Position numbers and translations under genes: made by a program. A stretch of 64,000 bases of DNA from Topomyia yanbarensis (taxonomy: Eukaryota; Arthropoda; Insecta; Diptera; Culicidae): the NCBI RefSeq assembly GCF_030247195.1, contig NC_080671.1, positions 95,243,870 through 95,307,869 of the forward strand, read 5' to 3'. The notes under the pieces were generated by a model. It worked only from the letters and a program-made list of their open reading frames with translations, did no database searches and was not told where the DNA came from. Below, piece after piece: positions 21,018 through 33,502 of the stretch (positions are counted from its first letter, which is position 1; every line of letters begins with the position of its first letter).

Positions 21018-22440
21018 GTAGGACTATACTACTTAATGTAAAATATTTATTTTCTTAGTACATTTATAGTAATAATAATGCAAATATATTTCTTACGTAT
21101 GGTTTAATCACAACCAATCAACATCGAGTATTACATATTGAACCAAACCTTTTTGGTTATCAGGTCATTTCATTTGTAGTAGGTGATCGATCCGATTGAA
21201 CTTATTTAAGAAGATCTGAAGAAAGAAGACAGAAAACTGTGACCGAACTAATATCTGGAACTAAATCTTTATAGCATAAGATTAGCTTGTAAAAACTTTT
21301 CGATTGTGTGTGGTAAAAAACCCGGACCAGTGAAGAAAAATCAAATTATAGACAATATAATCACATTTCATGTATAGACCAGAATGCTTGGTCTAGTTAT
21401 ATTTTGCCATTATTGTAACTTTCCTAAAGTACGCATACAAATATAGCGAATGCAGTGGTCTTAATCATATATCGAAACTATAAATATACAAGAATCGAAA
21501 ACAATTCTATATATAATGATAAGAAGCGTTTTTGCAACGGTTTTTCAGTGGCAGTGTATTCATTCATAAATAGGCTTTGTAGTATGTACCTATTAGTAGA
21601 ATCAAAATACTATAGGCTGAGTGGAAATGAATCACGTGATGGGGAAATGAATCAATGAATTGATCGAACGTAAATAATAAACTTTCGTTGTGCAATTTAG
21701 TAACAAATTAGATCTACCTACCTACACATTCGTCTCAAACATTAAACCCAAGCGCGCAAAGCAAAATGAATGAACGCTAATGATGATGGGTAGAGTGAAA
21801 GAGACAACTAATACCACGACACCATGTTAACCGTGTTTGCAAATGGAGCTCGCATGTACAAACTATTTTGTGTACGAATCATTATACATAAAAGTGTGCT
21901 GGAGACGAGCACAATGCAAAAGATAGCATAGTGTTTGAACGGAAAGCACAGTCGCATTCACTGGGTAGCGTACCTCCACAGGTAATGTAACGGACTTCTA
22001 ACTCAGCTACACTGGCTGTGACAACACACAACGCAGTGGTCTGCTTCGCCTGCCGCTCAACAGACAACTGAGCTGCACTGGCAAAATCCGTCCGTTTAAA
22101 TAGTCGATGATGAAGTCATTCATTGAAGCGTAGCGCGCTAGGTACACAAATCTGTCGTGCTGGACTAGGGAAGCGCTATCTTCTATGTGTAAATGCGCGA
22201 TATTTTGACTAGGTTGCCCATTATTTAAATTTTTAATGCCATGATATCAAAAATCTTTCGGTTTATCTATTGGAATCTATTCTTAGAAGTATTTCGGGGC
22301 GATTTGTGCAAAAAATTTAAAAATTTATCGTGAGATGGCTGAATTATATGCGTTTAAAATTGGACCACTTTTCGTTACATACCATTTTTGTAGAATTTGC
22401 AACGTGCACCCCTATATCGAAAACAAAGACGTAGTCCTAC
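21018..22440 (+). repeat. Duplicated unit bounded by GACGTAGGA / TCCTACGTC (copy 1)
   Basis: Starts GACGTAGGACTA and ends GACGTAGTCCTACGTC. Its left two-thirds match 27340-28205 and its right third matches 37590-38245, all in the same orientation. It contains 270 bp (about 21290-21565) absent from the 27-kb copy. No transposase or reverse transcriptase is visible; the frames inside are short. It is probably an old non-autonomous transposon. Confidence 0.65.
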
Positions 22441-22599
22441 GTCAAAAGTACGTGTCAAATTCATTGTACTTTAATTACAGGCAAGATTTTATGAACAGCG
22501 CCTTCGTACTTTAACTGCACGAAATATTTTAATTACCGCTAATATGTACTTTAAATATTTCAAGTACTCACACATCGTCATAAAAATCGCTAAAAACTA

Positions 22600-25500
22600 A
22601 TTTTAAAGATGAATTGAATTCTGCACTAGATTTCTAATGTTTTTTTTCGAACACAAATTTTGCAAAACCTTTTTTTAAATATTTCGTTCAGAATAGTTGA
22701 AGTTATTTCCCGCATTTAGATTGACTGGTAAATCGGCTATGATTATCGAAATGAAACCAAAGTTTTACAATAGTTCAACATATGTAGGGGTAAACTGGGA
22801 AATTGCACTTCTCTGCCAAACTATCAAAATACAGTTGTCATGAGTTGTTGACATCCGTTTCTTACGACCATAAACGAATCTTGATGGTATACCGATGCGT
22901 GCAAAAATGTTTTATGCTCTCTGACAACTGTCAAAGTTTTCAAGTAATTTCGCAATTTCTATCCTGCAAATTTGCACATCAAATTTTCACTGTTTTTCGA
23001 AATAAACCGATTGTAAGTACGACTCTAAATATTTTTTATAGTCTTAATTTTAATTGCTAAATGTGGCGTCTACTTCTACTTTGAAGGTTCAACAACCTCG
23101 AAAAAGTTTCCCAACATAGAACAGCGCATCTTTTGATATACAAATTCTAGTGATAAATTCTCCTATAAGTAATTGTGTAAAATTAACTCTTCAAAAATGG
23201 TAAGTGACTTGGTGCCTTCAGCAAAGTTGTTGAAAATATCATTTTAAACAATTTTGTTGAAAATATGATGGCTACATGAATGCAGCATATCGAGATATAA
23301 AACAATATTTAGGAAAAACATTAAAGCCAGTTATCTTAAACTTTTTTGATAGCTTCAGAGACTCATACCTTGAATGCAATGTGAATTTTATTGTATAAAA
23401 ACCGCAGAATAGATTTATAAAATACAGTAATATCAGAATAACTTTTTTAAAAGGTTTGCTTTTACATACAGTTTACTATATTTCGAGACTCTGAATATAT
23501 AAAGTATTCGTGTCTTCAACAAAGTTGTGTGAACTAGCATTTTTGAAAACTTTTCTAAAGACATTAAGTTTCGAGCTAAATTTTCTTAAAGATTAAATTC
23601 TCTATAATTACTTCTAAAGGATTAACCACCAAAATTATTTTATCAGAAGATGTCCTGTTTTACGTTGTAAAATTCTAAAGACCGCTCTAAGGTTGCCAAT
23701 AAGTTTTTGGTGTAACTAGTACTTGGATTTGCTATTTGCGGTAGTAATAAGCCTCTCATTTTTTGATAAGTGAAGCACAAAACGTTGCATAATGTAAGGC
23801 TGATTTTTGGAACTGCTTGTGTTCTTATTCAGCCCTTCGTTATGCAATTTTGCGATATTATGACAGATCAGCTAAGAACGGTGTTTCATGAAATGTGGTC
23901 GTTCATTTCGATCGGGAAGGGCCGCATGGAATTTTGAGTAAATGCCATAATATATTGAATTTTTTATTAACCCCAATCCTACTTAGCGGCTATTCATATA
24001 ATTAATAATACAACAACAATCAAATTCTCATAAAAACATATCCTGACCTGCTAGAGACAACCTGTAAACGTCATTTTTCATCATCTTCCATCTACTTTTA
24101 GAAATGTTTTTCTTGTTTTTAATCATATTGAGTTTTTGTGACAACTCTACGCAATCTCAAAGCAATGCATTTTCAGTAAATGTATGCACGTTTTTGATGA
24201 GCAAATTTATGTTTTATAGACAATCAACTTATTCAAATTAGCTTCCCATTGTCCCTAATCCATATTTTGGAACATCTCTCCAAAAAAACTCAATAATTCA
24301 GGCAATTATTTTATTAAGTTACAAGTGCCTCTTCCCACAATTTTCCAAAAGTCGTCATGATGTTAAAACAATAGGTTCTCAATGTAGTAATCAGACAATA
24401 CACTTCCAAAAATATTTTGTACAATATTTAATTAGATTAGTCAGCATGTATTCATTTTTTAATCCGATTAATTTTCATTGGGGGGGGGGTTAACCCTCCG
24501 TGCTACGCCACTGATTGTGCTTATAATTTGAATTACTACATTTTCAGCAAAGTAGCTCTGTCAAATTATATAGGCATGGTTGGTAGAGTAGTTGGGTAGG
24601 ATAGTATAATGAGCCCCAACCCCCCATAATGACAGATTTCTATTCCAAGAACCAAATAATTATCTGAAGCATATAAATAATTGTATTCGGCATTTTTATG
24701 CGATGCAAAACAGTGATTTATACAAACATTTCACAAAAGGTAGGCTTACACCATGTTTCTATAAGCATTTGATTTAATTTGAAACAGTCAGATTTGGCTG
24801 AACTGTCTGACTACTAAATAAAATGCCAGAGAAGCTCTCTCAGGCTAGCGACTAGTGGGCATTTAGAATTATATATATTTTCACAAAAACTCATTACTGA
24901 ACAATACATCCCATAACATTTTCAATTGTATGCACCATTATTAGCAAAACAGCAAACGTTTTAGCCAATTATGCATCCTTAATAATTCTAATGATATTTT
25001 GTTTGAGCTAAATCGAAGCTTCCAAATTTTTTTAAAAGAAATAAATACATCAGACTATTAAATGGCATAAACAGTGACCTTTCAATTAAAGTACGGTTTA
25101 TTAACATTGCCGTGTATTGCCGATCAGAACGCAAATAGCAGCATCATGTTATCGGAAGAAGACAAAAATGTGCAAAAAATTGTCATGCTCCTCTTACGAA
25201 CATTTCGTTAGTTTCAATCCTCTCTTCGGCTTTCTTCTGGATATATACGGCTCTCTTTGCTCGCAATAGAGATAACAATAAATAAGCCAGTTTTATCAGG
25301 TAGGAAAGACAAGCACCATCGAACTACATCTATCCGCTTTTTCGATTTCCTCGTTCTTTCCTTCTCTCTACACGCTTGATTCCAATTGCAACGAAGGGCT
25401 TCAGGAGAGCACATTTGGATAAATCGAATCGATTATCGCATATTCAGATCAAAGTTGTTAGAATTAGAAACAAAACTGCAATAGGAATTGTTTTGATTAT

Positions 25501-25760
25501 TTTTTTACATATCGCTATGAGAATAAGTGGGATAATTTAATTCCTTAATACAAATCAATAACATATTTTCACGAATTATTGCCTATATATCTGTCGTATT
25601 GTGAATAACGAAAGAAAATTAGTTTTTTTTTCATTAGTTTCATCAAATTAAGTGACAATCGGATATAGATCGTAAAATGCAGTATTTTATAAATTTTCTA
25701 ATTTACATTCCCAGTTTACATATTGAATCAGAATGTTAACTGCTTACAAATTAGTTCCAT
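22600..25760. other. AT-rich repeats without a supported gene
   Basis: Within this stretch, 23200-23690 belongs to a dispersed non-coding family (words TTCAGCAAAGTTGTTG and GGATTAACCACCAAAATTATTTT) that recurs at 58520-59150 and about 60950-61180. A ten-G run at 24481-24490 is followed by GCTACGCCACTG, which resembles a lone transposon end. I found no coding region. Confidence 0.4.
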
Positions 25761-25769
25761 ATATACATA

Positions 25770-25990
25770 CACCAAAAATAATGAAATTTAAACGACATGT
25801 AAATCAATACGAATGTGAACATACAATGATTGAATCAAAAATTTGAATGAAAATTACGTTAAAATCAATTGAAGCATCAAACAGCATACAATTTTACACT
25901 TTCATTACATGTCATTCATTTTACAGCAGTATTCGAGTAAAAATACATTGAAGTGCATTGGTTTTCCGTAATTTGTATAAATAATTTAAC
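25770..25990 (-). mobile_element. Partial copy of the CACA..TGTG MITE
   Basis: Reads inverse to 37686-37979: ACCAAAAATAATGAAATTTA, GACATGTAAATCAATACGAA, CATACAATTTTACACTTTCA and further blocks match. The left end (CACC at 25770) is intact. The outer ~75 bp of the other end is diverged or lost. Confidence 0.7.
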
Positions 25991-26578
25991 AGGTATAAGA
26001 TTCTGTCAGTTGTTGTAATGATTATTCGTTTGTTTAAATGGGAATTGTGTATAAATGGCCAAAATAGTTACATGGAGCTCATAAAAATATATTGCTAGGA
26101 TGCTCAAAATTCTCACTTCAGTTTTAATGTTATTCATAAAATGGTAGAAATTTTGTTAGCAAATAAAATCGTTTCAATGTGCATTGATGCATTACAGAAA
26201 TAATATCTATATTCTCTGTCTGCCACAATGCAAACAAAAACGTGAAATATAATACTTGTGAATATAAAATGATCATTCTGCAAAGTTTAATTTTTTGGTT
26301 GACCTTTGTCTACTTTTTATTTAGGGCTCGCTGAAAAAAAATGCACAATTTTAATTCGCAGAGTGTTTTTTAACCTATATTTATAATTGACATTTATTCC
26401 AAACTTGTGGAAATTCCCTTGCAGCGAATATTAATATTCTCCCTCCACGTCGTGGTATAGTGTTCAATTAGAATGACATGCACAGTTTATTTTGAATTCA
26501 AATTGGAATATTTCAACTCATTTTCAAATCAAAGTATAAATAAACTATCATGGCACTAGTCACAACCGATGGTACAAC

Positions 26579-26874
26579 CACAGACTAACAGACATAACAC
26601 TATGAGGGAATTCCCTCAAAAAACATCGATCCGACAATTTTCCCAGAACACTAGCTCCACCTTTTATTCACAGTCCCAAACGCTCATTTACAGGTGGGTT
26701 ACCCCTCAGGTTTGCGAACAATTTCTCACTAGTGGTCTATCCCCCATATGCTAGTTCATGTGTCAGTGGCGCCATAATTTCAAATGTGGCCACAGTCCCA
26801 ACTACAAATATATTTAAAATGACCGTTAAAGCGGTCGAAGCTTTGTTTTTGAGTGTTATGTCTGTTAGTCTGTG
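26579..26874. mobile_element. 296-bp MITE with perfect 23-bp TIRs
   Basis: CACAGACTAACAGACATAAC begins at 26579 and its exact inverse ends at 26874; 23 bp pair perfectly. The interior is non-coding. Flanks do not give an obvious target duplication, and weak similarity of the bases just outside suggests the TIRs may extend further in degenerate form. Confidence 0.85.
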
Positions 26875-27339
26875 ATAAAACCACCCCAAACTCAACGAGC
26901 GCGTATTCAAACTGCATGAAAACATGCATATGTATACTAATTTATTTCCTTTTATGCATTGCATATTATGTCACTACAAAATTCTGTACACGATCGGCAA
27001 ACTATCAACTATCCAACACATTAAAGTTCTAAGTTCAGAAACATATCGACTATAAGTTGATAAAAGTGTTCTTATTCGCTATGAAACGAAACATATTACG
27101 AAGAAATTTTATTATAATTCAAGAAACTATCGGAATGAAAAGTAATTCACCATATTGTCTAATTTACTCATTTTCTTTAACTTGAATTTGCTGTATTTTA
27201 ACGTTGTCGTGTATCGCAGATCAGAACGCAGCCATATAAATGACAGCATCGTTTGGTTAAAGCTTACCAAATATTTTAGGCCGATTTAAAAGTTAGTCTG
27301 GTTTAAAAACAGTAAGTACACCTTTGAGCTTACGGCTAT

Positions 27340-28205
27340 TAAAGTAATAATAAATCAAATATATTTCTTTCGTATAGTTTAAGCACAACCAATCAATATC
27401 GAATGTTACTTGTTGAACCAAACCTTTTTGAGGATCAGGTCATTTTATTTGTAGTAGGTGATCGAATCCGATTAAACTTATTTGAGAAGATCTGAAGAAA
27501 GAAGACTGAAAACCGTGACCGAACTAATATCTGAAACTAAATATTTATAGCACAAGGCTTTGTAGTATGTACCTATTAGCAGAATAAAAATAGGATAGGC
27601 TGAGTGGAAATGAAAAAAAAATGTTGCTAAGAAGTTTTTCGTCTTTGCACAACGAAAGCACAGATTTCTATCATGCAGGTTACGCATGCAACCGCTAACA
27701 AACAGAAATGCCACATTGAAATCTGTGTTTCGGTCAAAAATATCTATTTACCATCTGTGATAACTGAAACAGGAAAAAATCTGTGATAAATTTCCGAAAA
27801 ATCTGTGAAAAATTACAATATTTCCAAAAATCTGTGAAATTTTTATCAAAATGCAAAAAATCTGCCATCTGTGAAAAAGAATCTGCGATCAAAAATTGTG
27901 AAAAAAATCTGTGACATTACAAAAAATCTGTGAATAACAAATTAGATATACCTACATCCGCCTCAAACATTGAACCCATGCGTACATAGCAAAATGAGTC
28001 AACGCTGATGATTATGGGTAAACGTGTTTGCAAATGGAGCTCGAATGTACAAGCGATTTTGTGCACAAATAATTGTGTTCGAGATTGTACATACAAGTGC
28101 GCTGGAAACGAGCACAACACAAAAGAAAGCGTAGTGTTTGAACGGACAAGCTCAGTCGCGTGTTGGACGGCACTGAGTAGCGTACCTACACAGCCAGGCA
28201 TTAAA
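27340..28205 (+). repeat. Duplicated unit, copy 2
   Basis: Matches 21045-22000 in the same orientation (AATCAATATCGAATGTTAC, AGAAGATCTGAAGAAAGAAG, AAATGGAGCTCGAATGTACA). It lacks 270 bp present in copy 1, has extra sequence at 27613-27945, and stops near 28205 before the right third. Confidence 0.75.
27755..27935 (+). repeat. Diverged AAAAATCTGTGA tandem repeat
   Basis: About ten loosely spaced AATCTGTGA units in 180 bp, lying in the part of copy 2 not shared with copy 1. A local expansion or a small repeat insertion; no coding content. Confidence 0.75.
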
Positions 28206-29828
28206 TCCGTAGATTTTCTCTGCACCCAAAAAAGAAAGAGAAGTATTGTATGCCCAAACTCAATTCCAAGTCCAAGTTGTGTTCATTAGACAGTATTTTT
28301 AATACACAACGGCAGTAAAAAGTATTTTCAGGTCATAGTGAGAATAGCCGTACATTTTGCCAAAAGCGACTTTAACCTTCCGGCAGTTGCGCTAGTGCAC
28401 TGAGTGCACACTCTTCTGAAATTCTAGCGAAATCGTCTTAGGGCACCAGCGGCTGCTCGTTCAGTGGGACATAAGCGCGATTTCCAAAGGGGTTAAAATA
28501 GCAATCCAAACGACTTTGTTAAGATACACTTTTTGGGCCTATTTGTAACTTGAGTAGTGTGAACAAAAGTCTTAAAATTATATTACAATGAATGAAAAGT
28601 ATTTTTTTAGTTTTTGGATTGTGTGATATGGATGATCTTTGTACAATTTAATCCACATTATCTATGAATACCTTGAAATTTTAATATACAATATCTATAG
28701 AATTGTTTAGTCTAGTCCAGCGACCTGAAGTCGAGAACAAATGCGTCTAAATTTTGATCCAGACGCAAATTTTACTGAATATTTTTGAGATATCCAGCAT
28801 GATTTTTAAAAGATTGACCGACGTTAGGCATATGAGCAAAGAGCACTCCTGCAATACCGACGCACAGTGTTTCCTAACCGGCACTACTTCAAAATTCTTT
28901 TTTCGATTTTTCATGATTTAACATTTTTCTCTGTTTGTAAACAAGTTGACGAGAGTCGTCACAGAGATTCAAAGGTGAAATAGATGATCAATTCTGGAAA
29001 AAAAAACTTATTCAAATCTATATTATTCAAATGGATATATCTTTTTAGTTAAGATTCCGTTTAGGGTCGAACTGGTTTCTGCCCCGAGGTATGAAAAAAG
29101 GTGCTTTTACATGATATGTCTCAAGGAGGCGCATGGTAGTGTTATATTATCCAGGGTTCGTAATACAATTTATAAATGTTTCTCAGCATTATCAACAATT
29201 GAAAAAATGAATATTTTGCTAAAAATTCACTACACCACATTTGTTGAAAATGAATTTTGATATATAGTGTATATTCGTTAATGTTGAATTTTCGAACCAC
29301 CCTAAGTTTCAAAATTTTGAAGCAAACAAAAAATAAAAAAAAACTAATATTAAATATTCAGCGCTACAAAATCACCCCAATGTGAAGTTTTTATCAAACT
29401 CTGGCCACTTTTGAGGTTTTGTCCGACTTTTGTATGGAAGATGATCACTGTGCGACGTTAGATGGCCAAATTTACTCACAAAGAGAAACATCTGTGGAAA
29501 ATGTTGCACTTACGTTGTTCGTTCAGAAACCGTTCTTGTTGGTTCTACAGTACGAAAAAAGTTCTCAAAATATTTTTATGCCAGTAATTGTGAGATATCG
29601 TGATATTTGTTCCGTTCCTTTGCCCAACAAATATTCGTATCAAATCTTCGAGCGCTATATGAAACAATAAATTTAAAAGCGCATCCCTTGACTTTAATCA
29701 AGCTAACATGAGCTGTCTCTCTGATTATTATGCCGCTAAATTTTTACCCATCGTTATCTGCCCTGTTCGTTTCGTTTCATTGAATCGTACGCTGTCTTGA
29801 AATCCAAAAATAGATGGGGAGTCCGCTA
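28206..29828. other. No supported gene
   Basis: AT-rich sequence with a short GC-richer patch (28375-28470). The frame at 29419-29670 (+) has no recognisable domain. Confidence 0.4.
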
Positions 29829-30062
29829 GTCGTACACACCTAGAAAAAATAATGTAAATTTACGTCTCCTGACCCCGACATATACGAGCATCAAAAATAA
29901 CTTAGTTTTACATTTGATTCCAATTTTACATGTCGTTGAATTTCGTAAAGCACGTAATTTTACTTCACATATGGCGTTTGTTCTGAATGGTAGTAAGTGT
30001 AATTTTATGTCATTGAGCATGTAAAGTGTCTATTTCATGTAAAATTAAACGGAACACGGTTA
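29829..30062. repeat. MITE-like repeat with TGTAAAAT words (second copy)
   Basis: Starts CACACCTAGAAAAAATAATG and contains multiple TTTTACATG and ATGTAAA words in both orientations. It is related in style to 16834-17060. The right end is unclear. Confidence 0.45.
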
Positions 30063-31002
30063 TTTTTCGTCATTTATTGAATGACGGCTTGTTAAATTGT
30101 GTCATGTTTGCAATTACGTCAACGATAAAATTCAGAATTTTTTGGTGTGTATTGTCGAATTTTGTCCAAGTTATATCGCAGAATAAACATATGGTCCGTC
30201 GTAAATCGTCTGTTTTGGTATTCACCCTCACACAATTCGGCAAACGGGCGCAGTCTGTTAAACAGAGCAGGGTACTCATTTGCGGTATTGAGGATTGTTG
30301 TGCTTAGATTGATATTAAACTTTTTAATGTGTTACTATTGATCCCCTCGCGCATAATTAACTATTGCGTGCGAAGATTTTTTCGTTGCGGGAAGCTTTTT
30401 TAGCAATGCCTGATAGTCATTGAGCCTGCGCCCTTGATCGTCACTTCGTCCATACTAATATCGCAGCAGTTCGAAGACTACATATTAAGAAGACTGATAT
30501 CTCTTTTCTTCCCCCATTCAAACGAGAAGCGACAGAGGTTACAGCGCATCTATTGGAGGAAGGTAGGAAGCTTTATGTAAAAGTGTATATGTGTGTGTGC
30601 ATCACTATGGGAAGTACCACCTTTACCCGCAAGTGGCGTTGCTGTTACTGTCTCCAGATTCTGGACAGAGTTGCCAGTTGATATGCAGTCTTCGATATAA
30701 CGGTCGATTGGTTAGATATGCCTCTTCGATTTGCTGACTACGGTCATGGAGCCTTCCTATCTATTATTTGCATCTTGTTTGGCGGTGCTATTTATTTCTA
30801 TAAAAGTACTGCTGGTTGGACAACTTTTTGTGTTTTAGTTTTAAAGTCTGGATGTTTTCGTTGGTTTTGACAAAATTTAATGTACGCCTGCCGCGAAGGA
30901 GCTTTTTTAGTTGCTTGCCTCGTCCTTCATTCTTTTGATTCAGTGCGTTCATTCAGTTATTTTCGGTTCAAAATCGACATCATAAATTACACAATCCACT
31001 TA
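30063..31002. other. No supported gene
   Basis: Short overlapping frames on both strands at 30026-30341 lack recognisable similarity. The sequence at 30400-30960 is somewhat more GC-rich but shows no exon-like signal I can support. Confidence 0.35.
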
Positions 31003-31004
31003 TA

Positions 31005-32274
31005 CAGGGTGTTTGGTTCATGGTTAAGAATCTCTCGGGGGTGATAGATTGCCATATTTGGAGAAAAAAATTGTTCTAAACATACCATCAAATCTCAACC
31101 GTTACAGAGTTATTGAACTTTTCGTGTAAAAAACTTATTTGTCTTAAAATACCTCTAACTTTAAAAGTATACTTTGTATTTTAAATATTTCAGTTCCATT
31201 CGAAAGGTGAGAAAATTTCCTATTGAATGGTGTTCTCATATCTTTTAAGTAATTAGTTTTAATTACCTTTTAGCTGTAAAGTAGTTAAAAGTTAGTGTTT
31301 TTGAGGAGGTTTTTGCTAATTTTCTCGAAATAATGAAGTATGATTATAGCAATATCCATTATCCAAAAGTTGGGTTTTAGGACGATTCATAATTTGTTCT
31401 TGGACGTCATATTTCTATCTCTTCTCATTTCTTTGTAATTTCATTACTATACTTTTCCTGTAACCGACTTGCAAGTGCTTAAAAGACTCTAATCTAAAAA
31501 ATATGCTTTATATCGTTATTTACAAGATTTCATTGGAAAGCTGAGAAAATTTCCTATCAGTGTATGTACAAATATCTTTTAGTTAAGTGTACTAAATGAT
31601 TTTTTACTAACGAAATAACTCAAAATTTGTGTTTTTTGGAGAGTTTTTTAATTATTCTAATTATTAATCAACAAAATTTATCGTTACTATTGTTCATTTG
31701 ATGCCCCTTAATATTCTCTATAACTTTTTATTTGACACTTTGTCTATATCTCTTTTCATTTTGCTGCTATTTAATAGTTAACACAGCATGAGCTCGCCAC
31801 AAATGTAGTGGGTTCGAAATCGTTATTTTTCCATATGAAACGATGTGATAAAAACGGCAAGGTAAGTGTATCATGTCAAAGAACGAATCAAGCAGCTCAT
31901 CAAGACTAACAATCTGAATTATTAAAATGATGAGGTTAACTATAAGGATTTTCAAGAAATGAACGAAAAATCGTTCAAAATTGTTTAATTTTCAATAAAT
32001 TACTTTGAAAATGCTACTTAAACTTATTAGCTGAAACATGTAAGGGCATCACTCAATGCGAAATTTTCTCACCTTTCGAATGGAACTAAAATATTTAAAA
32101 TACAAAGTATACTTTTAAAGTTAGAGGTACTTTAAGACAAATAAGTTTTTACACAAAAAGTTCAATAACTCTGTAACGGTTGAGATTTGATGGTATGTGT
32201 AGAACAATTTTTTTCTCCAAATATGGCAGTCTATCACCCCCCGAGAGATTCTTAACCATGAACCAAACACCCTG
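31005..32274 (+). mobile_element. CAGGGTGTTTGG element, 1270 bp, ~213-bp TIRs (copy 1)
   Basis: Terminal inverted repeats 31005-31218 and 32061-32274 are nearly identical (CAGGGTGTTTGGTTCATGG ends) and flanked by TA (31003-31004, 32275-32276). The interior has no transposase-like frame. Compared with copy 2 at 44502-46126, which lies in the opposite orientation, the interior is shorter by about 355 bp. TA flanks suggest a Tc1/mariner-type mobiliser, which is inference. Confidence 0.9.
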
Positions 32275-32276
32275 TA

Positions 32277-32804
32277 TTTGAAAATGTAATAGATGCTACC
32301 AACTGCCTTCAATTCCACCTAACACAACTATAACATATGAACGTTTTGATAGGTGAATGCATTCATAGTTTCTCCGAGCTGAAGGAATGCGATTTTGCTT
32401 CAAACTTTAGTCAACATGCAGTTGAAGGAATAAATGAATGAGGCGTTGAAACTGAATGCTGACTGCGGTAAATGCACGCAGCAATGGGTTACTAAATTTG
32501 AGATTTTATACCACTGTTCCCATAGTGTGTTGATTGTTCCGTTAGTTAGTGTTAGAACTGACACGTGGCAGTTTGATGGTACATATGTGCACAGTGTGCT
32601 AGTTGGTAGCATGTCCCAGGGTCATGGAGGAAGAAATAAAGCGTTTTATCAGCATTCTTTCAGCCCGAAAAAAATCCTCCAGACGTTGTTAACGGAGACA
32701 ATTTTGTCGTCATGCAACTACGGATTGCGCCATTAGGTGTAGCAGGAGACAAATATGGTAGCCTTTTGTCGATTGTACCGCCAGTGTGAGAAGCAAGCAT
32801 TCTA
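32277..32804 (+). other. No supported gene; one unassigned open frame
   Basis: A 100-codon plus-strand frame at 32434-32736 has balanced composition but no domain I recognise, and the minus strand is open too (32400-32612). Confidence 0.25.
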
Positions 32805-33130
32805 AATCTTCAATACGACCCAGTGCCAAAATCGCACTGAATTTGTTACTTTAAGTACCATTAAGTACCATGAAGTACATTAATTACCGCCAAGATTTTA
32901 ATAGTACGTGTTATATTCATTGTAATTTAATTGCAGATAAGATGTTAAGTACATCGCATTCGTACTTTAAATACGCAAAACATTTTAATTATTGCCAATA
33001 TGTACTTGAAATACTTTAACTACTTGCATATCGACATTAATTACATTGAGTATTTTATTAAGTACAACAGAAGTATTTTTAAATACTTTCATTAATTGCT
33101 GTAATTACATTCAAAATACGTCGGTATTTT
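32805..33130 (+). repeat. AAGTAC-rich repeat, uninterrupted copy
   Basis: Uninterrupted counterpart of the repeat split at 20525-22570. It preserves the empty target TA at 32862-32863 (AAGTACCATTAAGTACCA), where the other copy carries the 347-bp foldback MITE. Confidence 0.75.
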
Positions 33131-33502
33131 CAATACGACGCACTCGAGCCTGCTAGTGCTGGTCCCTCGCGCCAGGGTCTTAATCTTAAGGTTGTCATGT
33201 TCATCTAGGTGTATCATGTTGTTGATGTAGACAAATTAATCTAATTAGATACTAACTTTGAAAACTAGAACCATAATGCGCATATGTTGAAGTTGTTAAC
33301 CTTACATATGGCAATACATAATTTCTCTTTGAACAGTGTCGTTGGTGCCTGAAAACAGATTAAACTACCTCTAATTGCTTCAATAACAAAAGCTTTACCT
33401 TCTTGTGTTTTTTGATCGCTTAGTAAAACTTTCACGCGTCGTTCATTGTAAAGCTTTCCTCTATCTCCGCTAGGTCATTTTTGTCGTACCCTCATTTCTT
33501 AT

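Larger units (their letters stand above)
20525..22570 (+). repeat. AAGTAC-rich repeat, interrupted by two insertions
   Basis: Segments 20525-20587, 20935-20980 and 22440-22570 together match the uninterrupted copy at 32805-33130. Shared words include AAATCTTCAATACGA, TTACTTTAAGTACCATTA and ATGTACTTTAAAT. The gaps are occupied by a foldback MITE (20588-20934) and a duplicated unit (about 21018-22440). Confidence 0.7.

Noticed and set aside
24481..24515. G10 run plus GCTACGCCACTG as one end of a DNA transposon
   Set aside because: I could not find the matching opposite end or a target duplication, so it is not called as an element.
31767..31955. 62-codon minus-strand frame inside the CAGGGTGTTTGG element
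   Set aside because: Not conserved as a frame in the second copy and shows no transposase motif.
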